A DNA stretch of 64,000 nucleotides from Clostridium sp. BJN0013 (GTDB taxonomy: Bacteria > Bacillota > Clostridia > Clostridiales > Clostridiaceae): the NCBI RefSeq assembly GCF_040939125.1, contig NZ_CP162495.1:124001-188000 (forward strand), in the 5' to 3' direction. The position numbers and the translations under genes were made by a program. Positions within the stretch are counted from its first letter, which is position 1. Every line of letters begins with the position of its first letter. The notes under the pieces are model-generated. The model did no database searches, had not been told where the DNA came from, and saw only the letters and a list, made by a program, of their open reading frames with translations. This document shows positions 35,762-46,110 of this stretch, piece by piece.

Positions 35762-36652
35762 AAAAACCTCCAACAAAATTTTTCTTATAATAGTATACTA
35801 TTCAAAAAACTGTTATTTGGAATGTTTACATTTGGATTTTTTCCAATGCAGTTTTTAACCTTAAAAGCAAATTTATCTATTCTAATTCTACTAGAGGTTT
35901 TTCTGAGGGACTTTATTTTTAAAAAAATTCAAATGTATTTTCAAGCTATTTGATATCTCCATTATATAATTAATAGTGTTTTTTAAAACACAAGAAAATC
36001 TAATGGTTATGGAAGTAACTCGATGGTCAGTATGATGAATATTAGTCATAGAGCTCTTTTAAAATGGGGGTATTCCCATATTTTACCTTCTTTAGATGTA
36101 AGTGTTATTGGATATTGGTTGTGGCGCGGTGGAGCAAATCTTCTATTATTTCTAAAGCGTTGTCCCAAGGGAAAAGTATGTGGCGTTGACTATATTTCAA
36201 TAAGATGATATGTTGTTAGTAAGTTAGTTTATTCTAATTTACTAACACATTAATAACCTTCTACTCAAATACTACCATTGCTAATATTCTCATTTTTTTC
36301 AGAATTAAAGTAATATCCGTATTGGATAGTGAAAATAATAATAAGTATGAAGTTGTAAAAAGCTAATGCTTCATTTTGCTGGGAAATAAATAGTGGTCGT
36401 GATATTGAAAAACTATTTTTACATATTCAATACGTTAGTGAATGGAATTATTTTAACTACTCGTTTGCGTTGGGTTATACTAGGATTATTAAGTCTTATA
36501 TCGGGTTTTAATAAAAATTTTGCTACAAGAGTTATTTATGTAAAATCATTAAAAAAATTTGATCTATAAATATTTAAAGGATATTTTTAAATTGCTTTTT
36601 CAAAAATAATCACATTATAGAAAATCAGAACAGGACATGGTATACTTTTCTT
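35762..36652. other. Decayed region with methyltransferase remnant
   Basis: At 36020-36208 a frame reads ALLKWGYSHILPSLDVS, then GGANLLLFLKRCPKGKVCGVDY. A SAM-methyltransferase motif I (VLDIGCGGGAN) is recoverable across a frameshift near 36130. It is therefore a broken class I methyltransferase. 36210-36650 carries scattered sense fragments but no gene. Confidence 0.55.
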
Positions 36653-36728
36653 ATGGTAAGGTATTATATAGGATGTCTTGTAGTATATGATTTTTGGGGA
36701 TTGGAAAAGAAGTATGTATTAGTTAAAT

Positions 36729-36796
36729 TATCAAGTGATTCTGAGGTTCAGGTGGAGTTTATTTATAAGAAATACTTTTTTCCATATGAACCTTCA
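36729..36796 (+). repeat. Dispersed structured repeat, copy D left half
   Basis: It starts TATCAAGTGATTCTGAGGTT and contains the first hairpin of the family (GGTTCAGGTGGAG with TTCCATATGAACC). It matches copies at 46111, 48103 and 63486. The copy is interrupted by transposase sequence; the right half is at 36981-37027. Confidence 0.75.
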
Positions 36797-36966
36797 GTTC
36801 AGCCTCCGACATTACAGGAAGCTATACTTATGATAGCTAAATTGGTTGGATTTCTTGGTCGTAAAAGCGATGGCCAGGCGTAAAGGTTATATGGTGTGGT
36901 TTAATGCATCTTAATGATATTGCACAAGATTGGCTTGCAGCTCGTTTGCCAATTTCTTACCAATAA
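36797..36966 (+). pseudogene. IS4-family transposase C-terminal remnant
   Basis: PTLQEAILMIAKLVGFLGRK followed by SDGQA and, after a frameshift near 36880, GVKVIWCGLMHLNDIAQDW. This is the very end of IS4/Tn5-type transposases. It lies between the two halves of repeat copy D. Confidence 0.75.
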
Positions 36967-36980
36967 TGTGTGCAATGTAT

Positions 36981-37027
36981 AGTTGAAGAAGCTGGGGGTG
37001 TTAACTAATTGCTGCCTTCGAATAAAA
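36981..37027 (+). repeat. Dispersed structured repeat, copy D right half
   Basis: GTTGAAGAAGCTGGGGGTGT and TAACTAATTGCTGCCTTCG are nearly identical to the end of copy A (46225-46262). Confidence 0.75.
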
Positions 37028-37250
37028 ATAAATATTAAGAATTTGGCAATTTGTTCAAATGGAATAATTTTTAATATATTAATAAAATTAAAACGTCAAA
37101 GTACTCTAAAAATTGAAGAGGATGTTGAAAAATAAAAGGGGAAAGGAGTATGCTAAAACTAAAAACATTGCAAAATTTAATGTTGTAGATAGAATTAGAT
37201 AGGATTGATAAAGTTTTATAAGGTTTTGGCAAAAGGTAAATAATGTTATT

Positions 37251-39815
37251 ATGGATTATAATTTATACCAGTCAATTATAGAAAATTCATTTCTGGCATT
37301 TGCTTATCATAAAGTTATCCTTGACCAAGAAAATCGCCCTTATAATTATCTATTTCTTGAGATAAATCCTGCGTTTCAGAAGATGATTGGGCTTAAAGCT
37401 TCTGATATTATTGGCAAACAGGTGACGGAGGTAATTCCAGGAATTAAAGATGAAGATTTTAATTATGTGGGTATTTGTGGTGATATTGCTGTAAATGGAG
37501 GGACACGGGAATTTGAAAGATATGTATCATGTTTGAAGGGAGGGTATAAGATTAAGATTTATTCCCCTAAAAAATATTATTTTTGGATAAATATGATTAG
37601 TATTGAAGAGAAACATGTGAAAGCAGACCGGTATAAAATATTTCCAGAAATATTAAAAGAAAATGAGCTTTATTGGATTATAGATAATCTTCCATTTTCA
37701 CTTAGTATCTTAAGTCTTGAAGGAACAATACTTTATGTTAATAGAAAAGGATTAGAACTTTTTGAACTGGATAAGAGAGATATACCAGATAGAGGCGAAA
37801 CTTTTTTTATTTGGGCAAATCCAGAAGATAAAAAACAATGGGTAAAGATTGTAAGAGAAAAAAAAGTTGTAAATAATTTTGAAACAAAACTTAAGACTAA
37901 AAGTGGAAAATATTTTTGGGCTATGGTCAGTGGAATAATTATAAAATATAAAAATAATTTGTATATTCTATTTACTCAATATGATATTACTCAGCGCAAA
38001 AGGATGGAAGCTGTCTTAAGAAGAAGTGAGGAAGAATATAGGTTGTTTTTTGATAATGCAGCTGAAGCTATTGTAGTTTTTCAAGATGGACATTTAAAAG
38101 TATGTAATAAAGTGGCATCAGAAATATCTGGATATACAATGGAGGAGCTTTTGTCAATTTGTTTTTTAAAGATAATTTATCCACTTGATAGGAAACCAGT
38201 TAAAAAAAATTATGTTAAACATTTAAAAAGCAAAAATGATGATTATACTTATAGCTATAGATTGTTACGAAAAGACTGTAATATTCGTTGGATAGAAATG
38301 AAATCTATTAAAATTAAGTGGCATGGAAAATTAGCTACATTAAATTTTATAAATGATATTACAGAACGTAAACAGGTAGAAAATGCATTAAGGTTAAGTG
38401 AGGAAAAGTATAGAATTATAGCAGAATTTGCTTCTGATGTAATATGGGTTTTTAATTATATTAAATACAAATTTGTATATATTAGTCCTGCTGTGTTTCA
38501 TATGAGAGGATTTACTACGGAAGAGGCTATGAATCAAAGTCTTGAGGATGCCGTAACCCCCGAATTTTCGCATATATTAAGGAAAATACTTTCTCAAAGA
38601 ATTAAGGCATTTTTAAAAAATCCTGAATATTCCAATACTTATATCGATGAATTACGTCAACCTTGTAAAAATGGAGAGATCATATGGACTGAAATGTCTA
38701 CAAAATTTAGATATAATTCTCAAAAAGAAATCGAAATTGTGGGAGTTAGTCGCAATATTGATGAGAGAAAAAAAGCAGAACAGCAGGTATTACATTTAAG
38801 TTATTACGATCAACTTACAGGACTGTATAATCGGCGGTTTTATGAGGAAGAGTTAAAAAGACTGGATAAAAGTGAAAATTATCCTATTACATTAGCTCTC
38901 GCTGATGTTAATGGGCTTAAACTCACCAATGATGCATTTGGACATCTTGTGGGGGACAAACTCCTTATTAGAATTTCACAAATTCTGAAAAAGGAATGTA
39001 GTTCTAATGATATTATCGCCAGAGTTGGTGGAGATGAGTTTGTTATTTTATTTCCTAAAACAGATCTAAAAACATCAGAAATGATTATTAAACGTATTAG
39101 AGAAAGTATGTCATTTGAAAGAGTACATAATAGCATTCTTTCTGTATCTTTTGGACTAGCTTCAAAAAATACAGAAGACCAGGATATTACTGATATTTTT
39201 ATTGAGGCAGAAAACAATATGTATAGATATAAATTGTCTGAAAGCAATAGCATGCGTAATGAAACAATTAAAATTATAACTAATACATTGTATCAAAAAT
39301 GTGAAATAGAACGCCAACATAGTAATAATGTCAGTAAAACTTGTGAAGCAATTGCAAGAGCCATGGGAATGAATGAAAATGATATTGCAGAACTTGCTAC
39401 TGCAGGCCTGCTGCATGATATAGGGAAAATAGGGATTGATAGTAATATACTAAATAAATGTGATAAGTTGACTAAAGAAGAATGGTTGGATGTAAAACGT
39501 CATGCGGAAATTGGATTTCAAATTTTAAAATCCTCAAGTGAGTTTTCAAATATCTCAAAGTATGTTCTCTGTCATCATGAAAGGTTAGATGGCAATGGAT
39601 ATCCTAGAGGATTAAAGGGAGATGAAATTCCACTTCAAGCAAAAATCATAAGTATAGCGGATGCATATGATGCCATGACAAGCCAGAGAAATTACCGTGA
39701 TAGTTTAGGAAAAAATGACGCTATTTGTGAAATTAAGAAAAATGTAGGTTCACAGTTTGATCATAAAATTGCAAGAATATTTGTAGAGAAAGTTTTAAAG
39801 GAAAAATGGGATTAA
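37251..39815 (+). CDS. PAS-PAS-PAS-PAS-GGDEF-HD-GYP cyclic-di-GMP hybrid protein
   Basis: An 854-residue soluble sensor. Four PAS-type units occupy about residues 1-115, 135-255, 258-375 and 378-505 (each ends with the ITxRKxxE-type linker such as QYDITQRKRMEAVLRRSEEE). The GGDEF domain (about 515-680) keeps RVGGDEFVI near residue 595, so it may make c-di-GMP. The HD-GYP domain (about 690-850) keeps LLHDIGKIG and HHERLDGNGYPRGLKG, so it may degrade it. There is no membrane segment, so the signal is cytoplasmic (redox, ligand or light via PAS). It stands alone between relics. The start is weakly supported: no good ribosome site precedes 37251. Confidence 0.9.
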   Translation: MDYNLYQSIIENSFLAFAYHKVILDQENRPYNYLFLEINPAFQKMIGLKASDIIGKQVTEVIPGIKDEDFNYVGICGDIAVNGGTREFERYVSCLKGGYKIKIYSPKKYYFWINMISIEEKHVKADRYKIFPEILKENELYWIIDNLPFSLSILSLEGTILYVNRKGLELFELDKRDIPDRGETFFIWANPEDKKQWVKIVREKKVVNNFETKLKTKSGKYFWAMVSGIIIKYKNNLYILFTQYDITQRKRMEAVLRRSEEEYRLFFDNAAEAIVVFQDGHLKVCNKVASEISGYTMEELLSICFLKIIYPLDRKPVKKNYVKHLKSKNDDYTYSYRLLRKDCNIRWIEMKSIKIKWHGKLATLNFINDITERKQVENALRLSEEKYRIIAEFASDVIWVFNYIKYKFVYISPAVFHMRGFTTEEAMNQSLEDAVTPEFSHILRKILSQRIKAFLKNPEYSNTYIDELRQPCKNGEIIWTEMSTKFRYNSQKEIEIVGVSRNIDERKKAEQQVLHLSYYDQLTGLYNRRFYEEELKRLDKSENYPITLALADVNGLKLTNDAFGHLVGDKLLIRISQILKKECSSNDIIARVGGDEFVILFPKTDLKTSEMIIKRIRESMSFERVHNSILSVSFGLASKNTEDQDITDIFIEAENNMYRYKLSESNSMRNETIKIITNTLYQKCEIERQHSNNVSKTCEAIARAMGMNENDIAELATAGLLHDIGKIGIDSNILNKCDKLTKEEWLDVKRHAEIGFQILKSSSEFSNISKYVLCHHERLDGNGYPRGLKGDEIPLQAKIISIADAYDAMTSQRNYRDSLGKNDAICEIKKNVGSQFDHKIARIFVEKVLKEKWD

Positions 39816-39959
39816 CTCCTCATAAAAGTTATATAATACATCAGGGCAAATGCATGAATAAATAAACTGTAAAGAAATCTGAAATCATGGGTTTAAGACT
39901 TTCTTTAATTAATTATTATAGTATGATAATTCATATAAATTATATGAGGTATGAATGCT

Positions 39960-40463
39960 ATGATAAAAAATAAAATGATAGATTATTTTGGAATTATAAC
40001 AGATAGAGACAAAAAGCAAAAATTAAACATAATCTAACAGATATATTATTTATAGCTGTAGTTGGTACGTTGGCAAACTGCGATAGTTGGGTTGCCGTAG
40101 AAGATTTTGCAAATAACAGGAGCAGCTTTTTCAAAAAATATCTTACTTTGCCGTATAGGATACCTTTTCATGGTACCATGCAAAGAGTTTTTGAATGGAT
40201 TGATCCAAAGGAATTCCAGAACTTTTAAAGCTTCTGCATATAAGTGGGTGCATTGTGGTACTTGATGTAATTTTTGATGAGGATTCTAATAGGAGCAGGA
40301 AAAAAATGGCCCTGAAAATTTATCACTACTTAGAAAATTTGCACTTAATATACTCAGAAATATAGAAACTGAAAAAACAATGAGTGATTCAAGAAAAAGA
40401 GCAAAGGCAATGACAGACGAAGCTTTTATTGATCTAGTTGTAAAACACACATTTTTAGCTTAA
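39960..40463 (+). pseudogene. ISAs1-family transposase remnant
   Basis: It begins MIKNKMIDYFGIITDRDKKQK, shifts frame, and continues LTDILFIAVVGTLANCDSW, then VAVEDFANNRSSFFKKYL up to VFEWIDPKEFQNF, the N-terminal domain of ISAs1 transposases. After a large deletion the C-terminus is found (GPENLSLLRKFALNILR) to the stop at 40463. The gene is dead. Confidence 0.8.
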
Positions 40464-40639
40464 TAAAATTGAGCCTGTTTTTGATGTCACGGGATATATC
40501 CTGAAATAAGGAGTATCTGGTTATTTGAAAATATTTTCTTTTGAGTTATGTTGAAAATTGTGAAAATTTAATATACTTGACACTTATTTTTTAATATAAA
40601 TTTCTTAAATAATAAAATATTACTTTTCATGCGTTTGTC

Positions 40640-40895
40640 CTGTATAATACATTGTTTGACAAAGATAAAAATGTGTGTTAAAACTAAGTTAAGAAAATTA
40701 TATTATTTTCTAATATATGCATTGTATTTGCTTGTATTAAAGTTACTTGGGGATACAAGGCTTGTTGATTACCTAACCGTAAGGTATTTTCCAGCGGAAA
40801 GGCGTGCATGTGGCATGTTTTAATTTTAGTTTTGTTTTTGCTAAGCTGCTCCCTTTCTGAATGAGTTTCAGGAAGGGAGTTTTTATTTAATGTAA
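40640..40895 (+). promoter_or_regulatory. Structured leader and terminator upstream of hydG
   Basis: A -10 like TGTATAAT near 40642 is followed by about 150 bases with potential stems: GCTTGTAT/ATACAAG around 40733-40763, and TACCT/AGGTA around 40771-40787. It ends in a strong terminator (CTCCCTT/AAGGGAG with a long stem, then TTTTTATTT, about 40850-40890) some 80 bases before the hydG start. A terminator between a structured leader and a gene is the plan of a riboswitch or attenuator. I could not match it to a known class; it might equally be a free small RNA. Confidence 0.45.
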
Positions 40896-40972
40896 GCGAA
40901 TAATAATAGAAATTATAGATATAAATATTCAAAGGAATACTTGATAAAATTATTTTAGAAAGGGGTAAAAAT

Positions 40973-42400
40973 ATGTATAATGTAAAATCCATGGATTCTA
41001 ATGAATTCATTGACGATGGAGAGGTTTTAGAATCAATTAATGAAGCCAAAAAGTTTGTTAAAGACAAAAATGAAATTAACAGGATTTTATTTAAGGCAAA
41101 AAAGTATAGAGGACTTACTCATAGAGAAGCGGCTGTTTTACTGGAGATTGATGATGATGAAACTCTTGAGAAAATGTATAAGATTGCAAAAGAGGTTAAG
41201 GAAAAAATTTATGGCAGGAGGATTGTATTATTTGCACCACTTTATTTATCAAGTTATTGCGTAAATAATTGTAAATATTGTGGCTATAGGTGTGCAAATA
41301 AAATTGGCAGACATCAGCTTTCACAAGATGAATTGAGGGAAGAGGTTAAGGCGTTGGAAACTATGGGACATAAAAGGCTCCTTCTTGAAGCAGGTGAGGA
41401 TGATGAAAAATGTCCAATTGAATATATTTTAGAGTGTATAAAGACTATTTATAATGAAAAATTTGAAAATGGTGCTATTAGGAGGGTAAATGTAGATATT
41501 GCTGCTACAACTGAAGAAAACTATAAAAAATTAAAGGATGCAGGAATAGGAACGTATATTTTATTTCAGGAAACATATCACAAACCTACCTACCTTGATA
41601 TGCATTCTGGACCAAAGCATAATTATGAGTGGCATACAGAAGCAATGGATAGGGCAATGGGAGGAGGTGGTATTGATGATGTAGGCATTGGTCCCCTATA
41701 TGGTTTATATGATTACCACTATGAAACAGTAGCTCTTTTAATGCATGCTGAGCATTTGGAAGCAGTTCATGGTGTTGGACCACATACAATTTCTTTCCCT
41801 AGACTTTTACCTGCAGAAGGCGTAGATTATAGTAATTTTCCCCATTTGGTAAAAGATAGAGATTTTAAAAAAGTAGTGGCAACTATTCGTCTGGCAGTTC
41901 CTTATACAGGAATGATTCTTTCTACTAGGGAAAGTATTGACTTCCGTAAGGAACTTTTAGAAGTAGGTATTTCCCAGATGAGTGCAGGTTCTTGTGTAGG
42001 GGTAGGAGGATATGCTAAAAGAAAAACTGTAGATGAATATGGAGTGGAGGAAAAACCTCAGTTTAATTTAGCAGATCATAGAAAACCTATTGATGTAATT
42101 AAGGGACTTGTAAAAGATGGGTATGTTCCAAGTTATTGTACAGCCTGTTATCGTGCAGGTAGAACGGGAGATAGGTTTATGCCTCTAGCCAAGTCTGGCA
42201 ACATAGGCAATTATTGTCTTCCAAATGCATTGTTAACCTTTGAGGAATATTTGAAAGATTATGCTGATGAGGAATTAAAAGATATGGGGCAAAAAATGAT
42301 TGATAATGAAATTAAAAATGTTCCAAATGAAAAGCAGCGTGAAAAAGCTATAAATTATCTTAGTCGTATTAGAAATGGTGAAAGAGACTTGAGATTTTAA
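40973..42400 (+). CDS. hydG: [FeFe]-hydrogenase H-cluster radical SAM maturase HydG
   Basis: A 475-residue tyrosine lyase that cleaves tyrosine to p-cresol and, via dehydroglycine, supplies CO and cyanide bound to iron for the H-cluster. The radical-SAM motif is CVNNCKYC near residue 96. The second cluster ligands lie in the C-terminal CTACYRAGRTGDRF and the Cys of NYCLPNALLTFEEY, which distinguishes HydG from the related ThiH. Length is normal. Ribosome site AAAGGGGTAAAAAT. HydE, HydF and the hydrogenase are not adjacent. A structured leader lies upstream. Confidence 0.95.
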   Translation: MYNVKSMDSNEFIDDGEVLESINEAKKFVKDKNEINRILFKAKKYRGLTHREAAVLLEIDDDETLEKMYKIAKEVKEKIYGRRIVLFAPLYLSSYCVNNCKYCGYRCANKIGRHQLSQDELREEVKALETMGHKRLLLEAGEDDEKCPIEYILECIKTIYNEKFENGAIRRVNVDIAATTEENYKKLKDAGIGTYILFQETYHKPTYLDMHSGPKHNYEWHTEAMDRAMGGGGIDDVGIGPLYGLYDYHYETVALLMHAEHLEAVHGVGPHTISFPRLLPAEGVDYSNFPHLVKDRDFKKVVATIRLAVPYTGMILSTRESIDFRKELLEVGISQMSAGSCVGVGGYAKRKTVDEYGVEEKPQFNLADHRKPIDVIKGLVKDGYVPSYCTACYRAGRTGDRFMPLAKSGNIGNYCLPNALLTFEEYLKDYADEELKDMGQKMIDNEIKNVPNEKQREKAINYLSRIRNGERDLRF

Positions 42401-43975
42401 AACAATTAAATATGCTCTTAATTAGTAATAAATTGAAAACAAATAATATTCCGGTTTTTATTTTTAATATTTAAAGATTGATTTTATAAAAATAAATAGT
42501 ATAATATTGGTTGTTCTGTTAAAGCATTTAGTTCTAAATTAAATACCTAACAGTACTTACGCAGAATGATTTAATCATAGAAAAATCAATAGCTTGAATA
42601 TTAAACTACTATGTAAAAAGTTGTTGCTATAGGAATTACCATAATTTAATCATATAGTTAAAGATTATATTTGTAGTATATTTTAGACAGGGATATATTT
42701 TGGAAAATAGCAATAATTTCTTTAATAACATTTCTGTTAACAAATATGGAATTCATGATTTAATTATGGATTTAGTATACAAATTTAATTTTCATAAATT
42801 TTTATTTTCACAAAACAGCACCATTATATTTGTAACTTTTTGTATGGAAATAATTCTTCTGCTACATATATTGCACAAAAACTTCTATGGATATCCCATG
42901 ATTCATTAACGAGATTATTACCATTAGTTTTTATAAATAATAACAATGTCATTATTTTATTTATCCAGTGTATACAGTCACAAACGGCTAAACTTCGCTT
43001 ACAAATTTGGATTACAGGTCGAATATATCACATTCGATACCTGATATTTCTCAAAAGCATTATTAACTTTACTAAAAAAATGTAACTACCATTACGTGTG
43101 CATGCTTAAAAACAACCGTAAGGTAATTTACAAAAATAAGTTTAATTTTAATGTAAAAACTGTAAGTATGCTTTTCAATAAAAAGCAGTACAGATTTTAT
43201 CCAGCTACAGGTCTTTATATCAAAGCTATAAGGGCTGATTTATCTGGTATCGGAACGTTACAGGTTAGCACTTGTCAAAAACGGCTATGGTGCACCTATA
43301 AAAAATACCAGATTTATTATAACTGATATGCTTGATACACCTGCACAGGATATTGTAAAAAATACTTATGTCGTTGAGATATAGAAGTATTTTTTAGAGA
43401 CATTAAGCAATTTTTAAATTTTGAAAGGGTTCAAGTAAGAAGTCTTGAAAAGTTAGAGGGATATTTTTCTTTAGTATTTATATCCTTCATCTTTGTGCAG
43501 ATACTACAATCAAAAAATAATCTTAACACAATTGGTGAAACTATCTGCTTCTTATAAGAATTTGTTCAAATAAAAATTAATAATGTTCTCTATATTATTA
43601 ATTTAGCATCAAAAGATTCTAAAAGTAAACAGGTAAATGATGTTACAAATCCTATAGCAACAATCATCTGGAATAAATTAAGTGCTTTAACCCTTGATTT
43701 TTCAGTCTTTTTTTGTGTTGCGTAAGTACTGTAGGTAAATAGGTATAGGTATCTAAAATTTGTAATGAGGCTTAAATAGACTATATAATCCATATAAAGG
43801 TATTATAATTAAATATTGCCATAAAAGCATAGAAGAGGTAAAAATTTTTCGTTGACTGATAAATAAAAGGATGTTATAATATGACCTGTTACGAATAATA
43901 AACACATTTACTAAAAAGATAGTAAATGTAATATCATTTGAAACATTATAACGTATTTTCATGAGTAAACTTTGT
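42401..43975. other. Intergenic region with a decayed transposase
   Basis: From about 42690 to 43385 scattered frames read like a DDE transposase of IS4/IS701 type: KFLFSQNSTIIFVTFC, then SATYIAQK, later GIGTLQVSTCQKRLW, and finally ITDMLDTPAQDIV, with several frameshifts. The remaining sequence is AT-rich with no supported gene. Confidence 0.5.
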
Positions 43976-44065
43976 GGAGAGATGTCCGAGTGGTTGAAGG
44001 AGCACGCCTGGAAAGCGTGTGTAGGGGAAACTCTACCGGGGGTTCGAATCCCCCTCTCTCCGCCA
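43976..44065 (+). tRNA. tRNA-Ser (anticodon GGA)
   Basis: A 90-nt class II tRNA: acceptor GGAGAGA/TCTCTCC, D arm, anticodon loop CTGGAAA between GCACGC-type stems, long variable arm (GTAGGGGAAACTCTAC), T loop GTTCGAATC, discriminator G and encoded CCA. Anticodon GGA reads UCC and UCU. It is the tRNA that the two T-boxes upstream of the serine operon should sense (specifier UCC, discriminator pairing). Confidence 0.97.
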
Positions 44066-44075
44066 TTTTAACTTT

Positions 44076-44343
44076 GTCGTGCTAGATGGGGAGTTAGCGG
44101 TGCCCTGTAACCTGCAATCCGCTATAGCAGGGTTGAATTCCTAGCTTAGACTTTAAAATGTGAGGTCTGCCCCATAAAAGTGGCGTTGAGAGCTTGGTCC
44201 CACGCAACAAAAACTCATGAACCCCGTCAGGTCCGGAAGGAAGCAGCGGTAAGTGAATATTTTTGTGTGCCGTGGATAAACCTGGTTTGAGTTAACTGTA
44301 TGGGTAACGCTTGTGTTTTATTAGACGAAGCAAGGTGCACGAC
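44076..44343 (+). ncRNA. ffs: Signal recognition particle RNA, large Bacillus type
   Basis: The conserved domain IV is present (GTCAGGTCCGGAAGGAAGCA, then GCGGTAAG), and the two ends pair (GTCGTGC at the start with GCACGAC at the end), giving a 268-nt RNA with an Alu domain. It forms the SRP with Ffh and lies just upstream of dnaX, its usual clostridial place. Confidence 0.95.
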
Positions 44344-44418
44344 TTTAATAATTGCATTTAAAGATACCATGAAGGTGTCTTTTTTATTATATAAAATTAT
44401 ATATAAGAAGGTGACAAT

Positions 44419-46080
44419 ATGTCCTATACTGCCCTATATAGGGAGTGGAGACCTAAAAAATTTTCAGATGTAGTAGGTCAAGATCATATAACTGTTACAT
44501 TAAAAAATCAAATATTAAATAATAGAGTAGCTCATGCCTATCTATTTTCGGGAACAAGGGGGACGGGAAAAACTTCAATGGCAAAAATATTGGCAAAGGC
44601 AGTAAATTGTTTAAATGTTCAACAGGGAGAACCTTGTAATGAGTGTGAAATGTGTAAAAAGATAAATCAAGGCATTTCAATGGATGTGATTGAGATGGAT
44701 ACAGCATCTAAAAGAAGGCTTGAAGATATAAAAGATGTAATAGAAAATGTAAAATATCCACCTCAGGAAGGTAAATACAAAGTATATATCATGGACGAAG
44801 TACATATGCTTACTCAAGAAGCTGTAAATGCATTCTTGAAAACTCTAGAAGAACCCCCCTTAAATGTAATTTTTATACTTGCAACTACAGATCCACAAAA
44901 ACTTCCCGTAACTATACTTTCTAGATGTCAGAAATTTGATTTTAAAAGGATAAAAAGTGTAGAAATATTTAATAGACTTAGAGCTATAGTTAAAGAGGAG
45001 GGGATCTTTGCAGATGATAGAAGTTTAAATCTGATATCTAGGATATGTGATGGAGCTATGAGAGATGCATTAAGTGTGCTGGATCAGGCTATATCTATGG
45101 GAAGTGGAAAAGTTGAATATAATAGTGTTATTGATATGTTGGGTTTAGTTACAAATGAAAATTTATTCCGCCTTACAGATAGTATAATAGAAAAGAATAT
45201 AGAATTGTCTATGAAAGTAATTGATGATATGATTTCAAGTGGAAAAGATATATATAATTTTATTAAAGAAATGATAGTACATTTAAGAAATTTATTAATG
45301 GTGAAAATTTCTAATAATCCAGAAGAGGTTTTAGATATATCAGAAGAAAATATAGAACTTTTAAAAGAACAGACCCAGAAAATACGTGTAGAGGAAATAA
45401 TGAGGTATATAAATATATTTCAAGATGCTCAGGAGCAATCTAAGTGGGTTAAGCAAAGTAGAATTTATTTGGAACTTGCAGTAATAAAAATGTGTAAGAT
45501 AGAATATGATACTTCCAAAGAAATAATGCTTTCTAGGTTAAATAAATTGGAAGAGGCCTTTAAACAAGGGGGAATGAAAGTTTATCATGAAAAAATACCG
45601 TCTAAGGAATTAGAGACAACTGGGAGAGTAATTAAGAAAAATAATATGATTGAAGAAATCAAAGATTACGATAATACAGAAAAAAATTTGATAAATAAGG
45701 AAACACAATCTATAATAGAAGAGAATGTATATTCAAAAATCACATTAGACATAGCAAAAAAAAGATGGAAAGATATACTTGAATTATTTAAAAGCAGACA
45801 TCATATGGTATTATTTGCAGCACTTACTACAGGTAAAATAGTAAAATGTGAAAAAGGGGTAATAACCATAGAGTATAGTAAGGATTATGCCTTTCATAAG
45901 CAAAGATTAGAAAAACAAGAAAATATAAAAATAGTAGAGCAAATATTTTCAGAAATACTAAAGGAAAAGGTTACAGTTAAATATTCTATAGAAAGTGATG
46001 CGCAGGATAATAGTCCTTCAAGAGAACAGCTGTTAAAGGATACTTTTGGAGATGATATAATAGAAATACTTGATGAATAA
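44419..46080 (+). CDS. dnaX: DNA polymerase III subunit gamma/tau
   Basis: A 553-residue clamp-loader ATPase. It has the start SYTALYREWRPKKFSDVVGQ, Walker A GTRGTGKTSMAKI near residue 45, zinc-binding Cys (CLNVQQGEPCNECEMC) near 64-79, Walker B VYIMDEVHML near 118, and the SRC arginine-finger motif (TILSRCQKFDFKR). The C-terminal 200 residues are the less conserved tau part. It heads the cluster dnaX-ybaB-recR. Ribosome site GAAGGTGACAAT. Confidence 0.97.
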   Translation: MSYTALYREWRPKKFSDVVGQDHITVTLKNQILNNRVAHAYLFSGTRGTGKTSMAKILAKAVNCLNVQQGEPCNECEMCKKINQGISMDVIEMDTASKRRLEDIKDVIENVKYPPQEGKYKVYIMDEVHMLTQEAVNAFLKTLEEPPLNVIFILATTDPQKLPVTILSRCQKFDFKRIKSVEIFNRLRAIVKEEGIFADDRSLNLISRICDGAMRDALSVLDQAISMGSGKVEYNSVIDMLGLVTNENLFRLTDSIIEKNIELSMKVIDDMISSGKDIYNFIKEMIVHLRNLLMVKISNNPEEVLDISEENIELLKEQTQKIRVEEIMRYINIFQDAQEQSKWVKQSRIYLELAVIKMCKIEYDTSKEIMLSRLNKLEEAFKQGGMKVYHEKIPSKELETTGRVIKKNNMIEEIKDYDNTEKNLINKETQSIIEENVYSKITLDIAKKRWKDILELFKSRHHMVLFAALTTGKIVKCEKGVITIEYSKDYAFHKQRLEKQENIKIVEQIFSEILKEKVTVKYSIESDAQDNSPSREQLLKDTFGDDIIEILDE

Positions 46081-46110
46081 TATATGATGCAAAACTATAA
46101 ACAGGATTTT

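Noticed and set aside
36653-36883. An intact 76-residue gene
   Set aside because: The frame joins unrelated sequence, a dispersed repeat and the tail of an IS4 transposase, so it is a chance fusion.
37030-37250. A c-di-GMP riboswitch before the GGDEF-HD-GYP gene
   Set aside because: I looked for the GEMM-type conserved segments and found none; the leader is short and unstructured.
40629-40823. A 64-residue + strand ORF upstream of hydG
   Set aside because: No ribosome site and it overlaps the structured leader; composition looks random.
42700-43326. Small host genes of 69 to 81 residues
   Set aside because: Their products are pieces of one decayed transposase in shifting frames.
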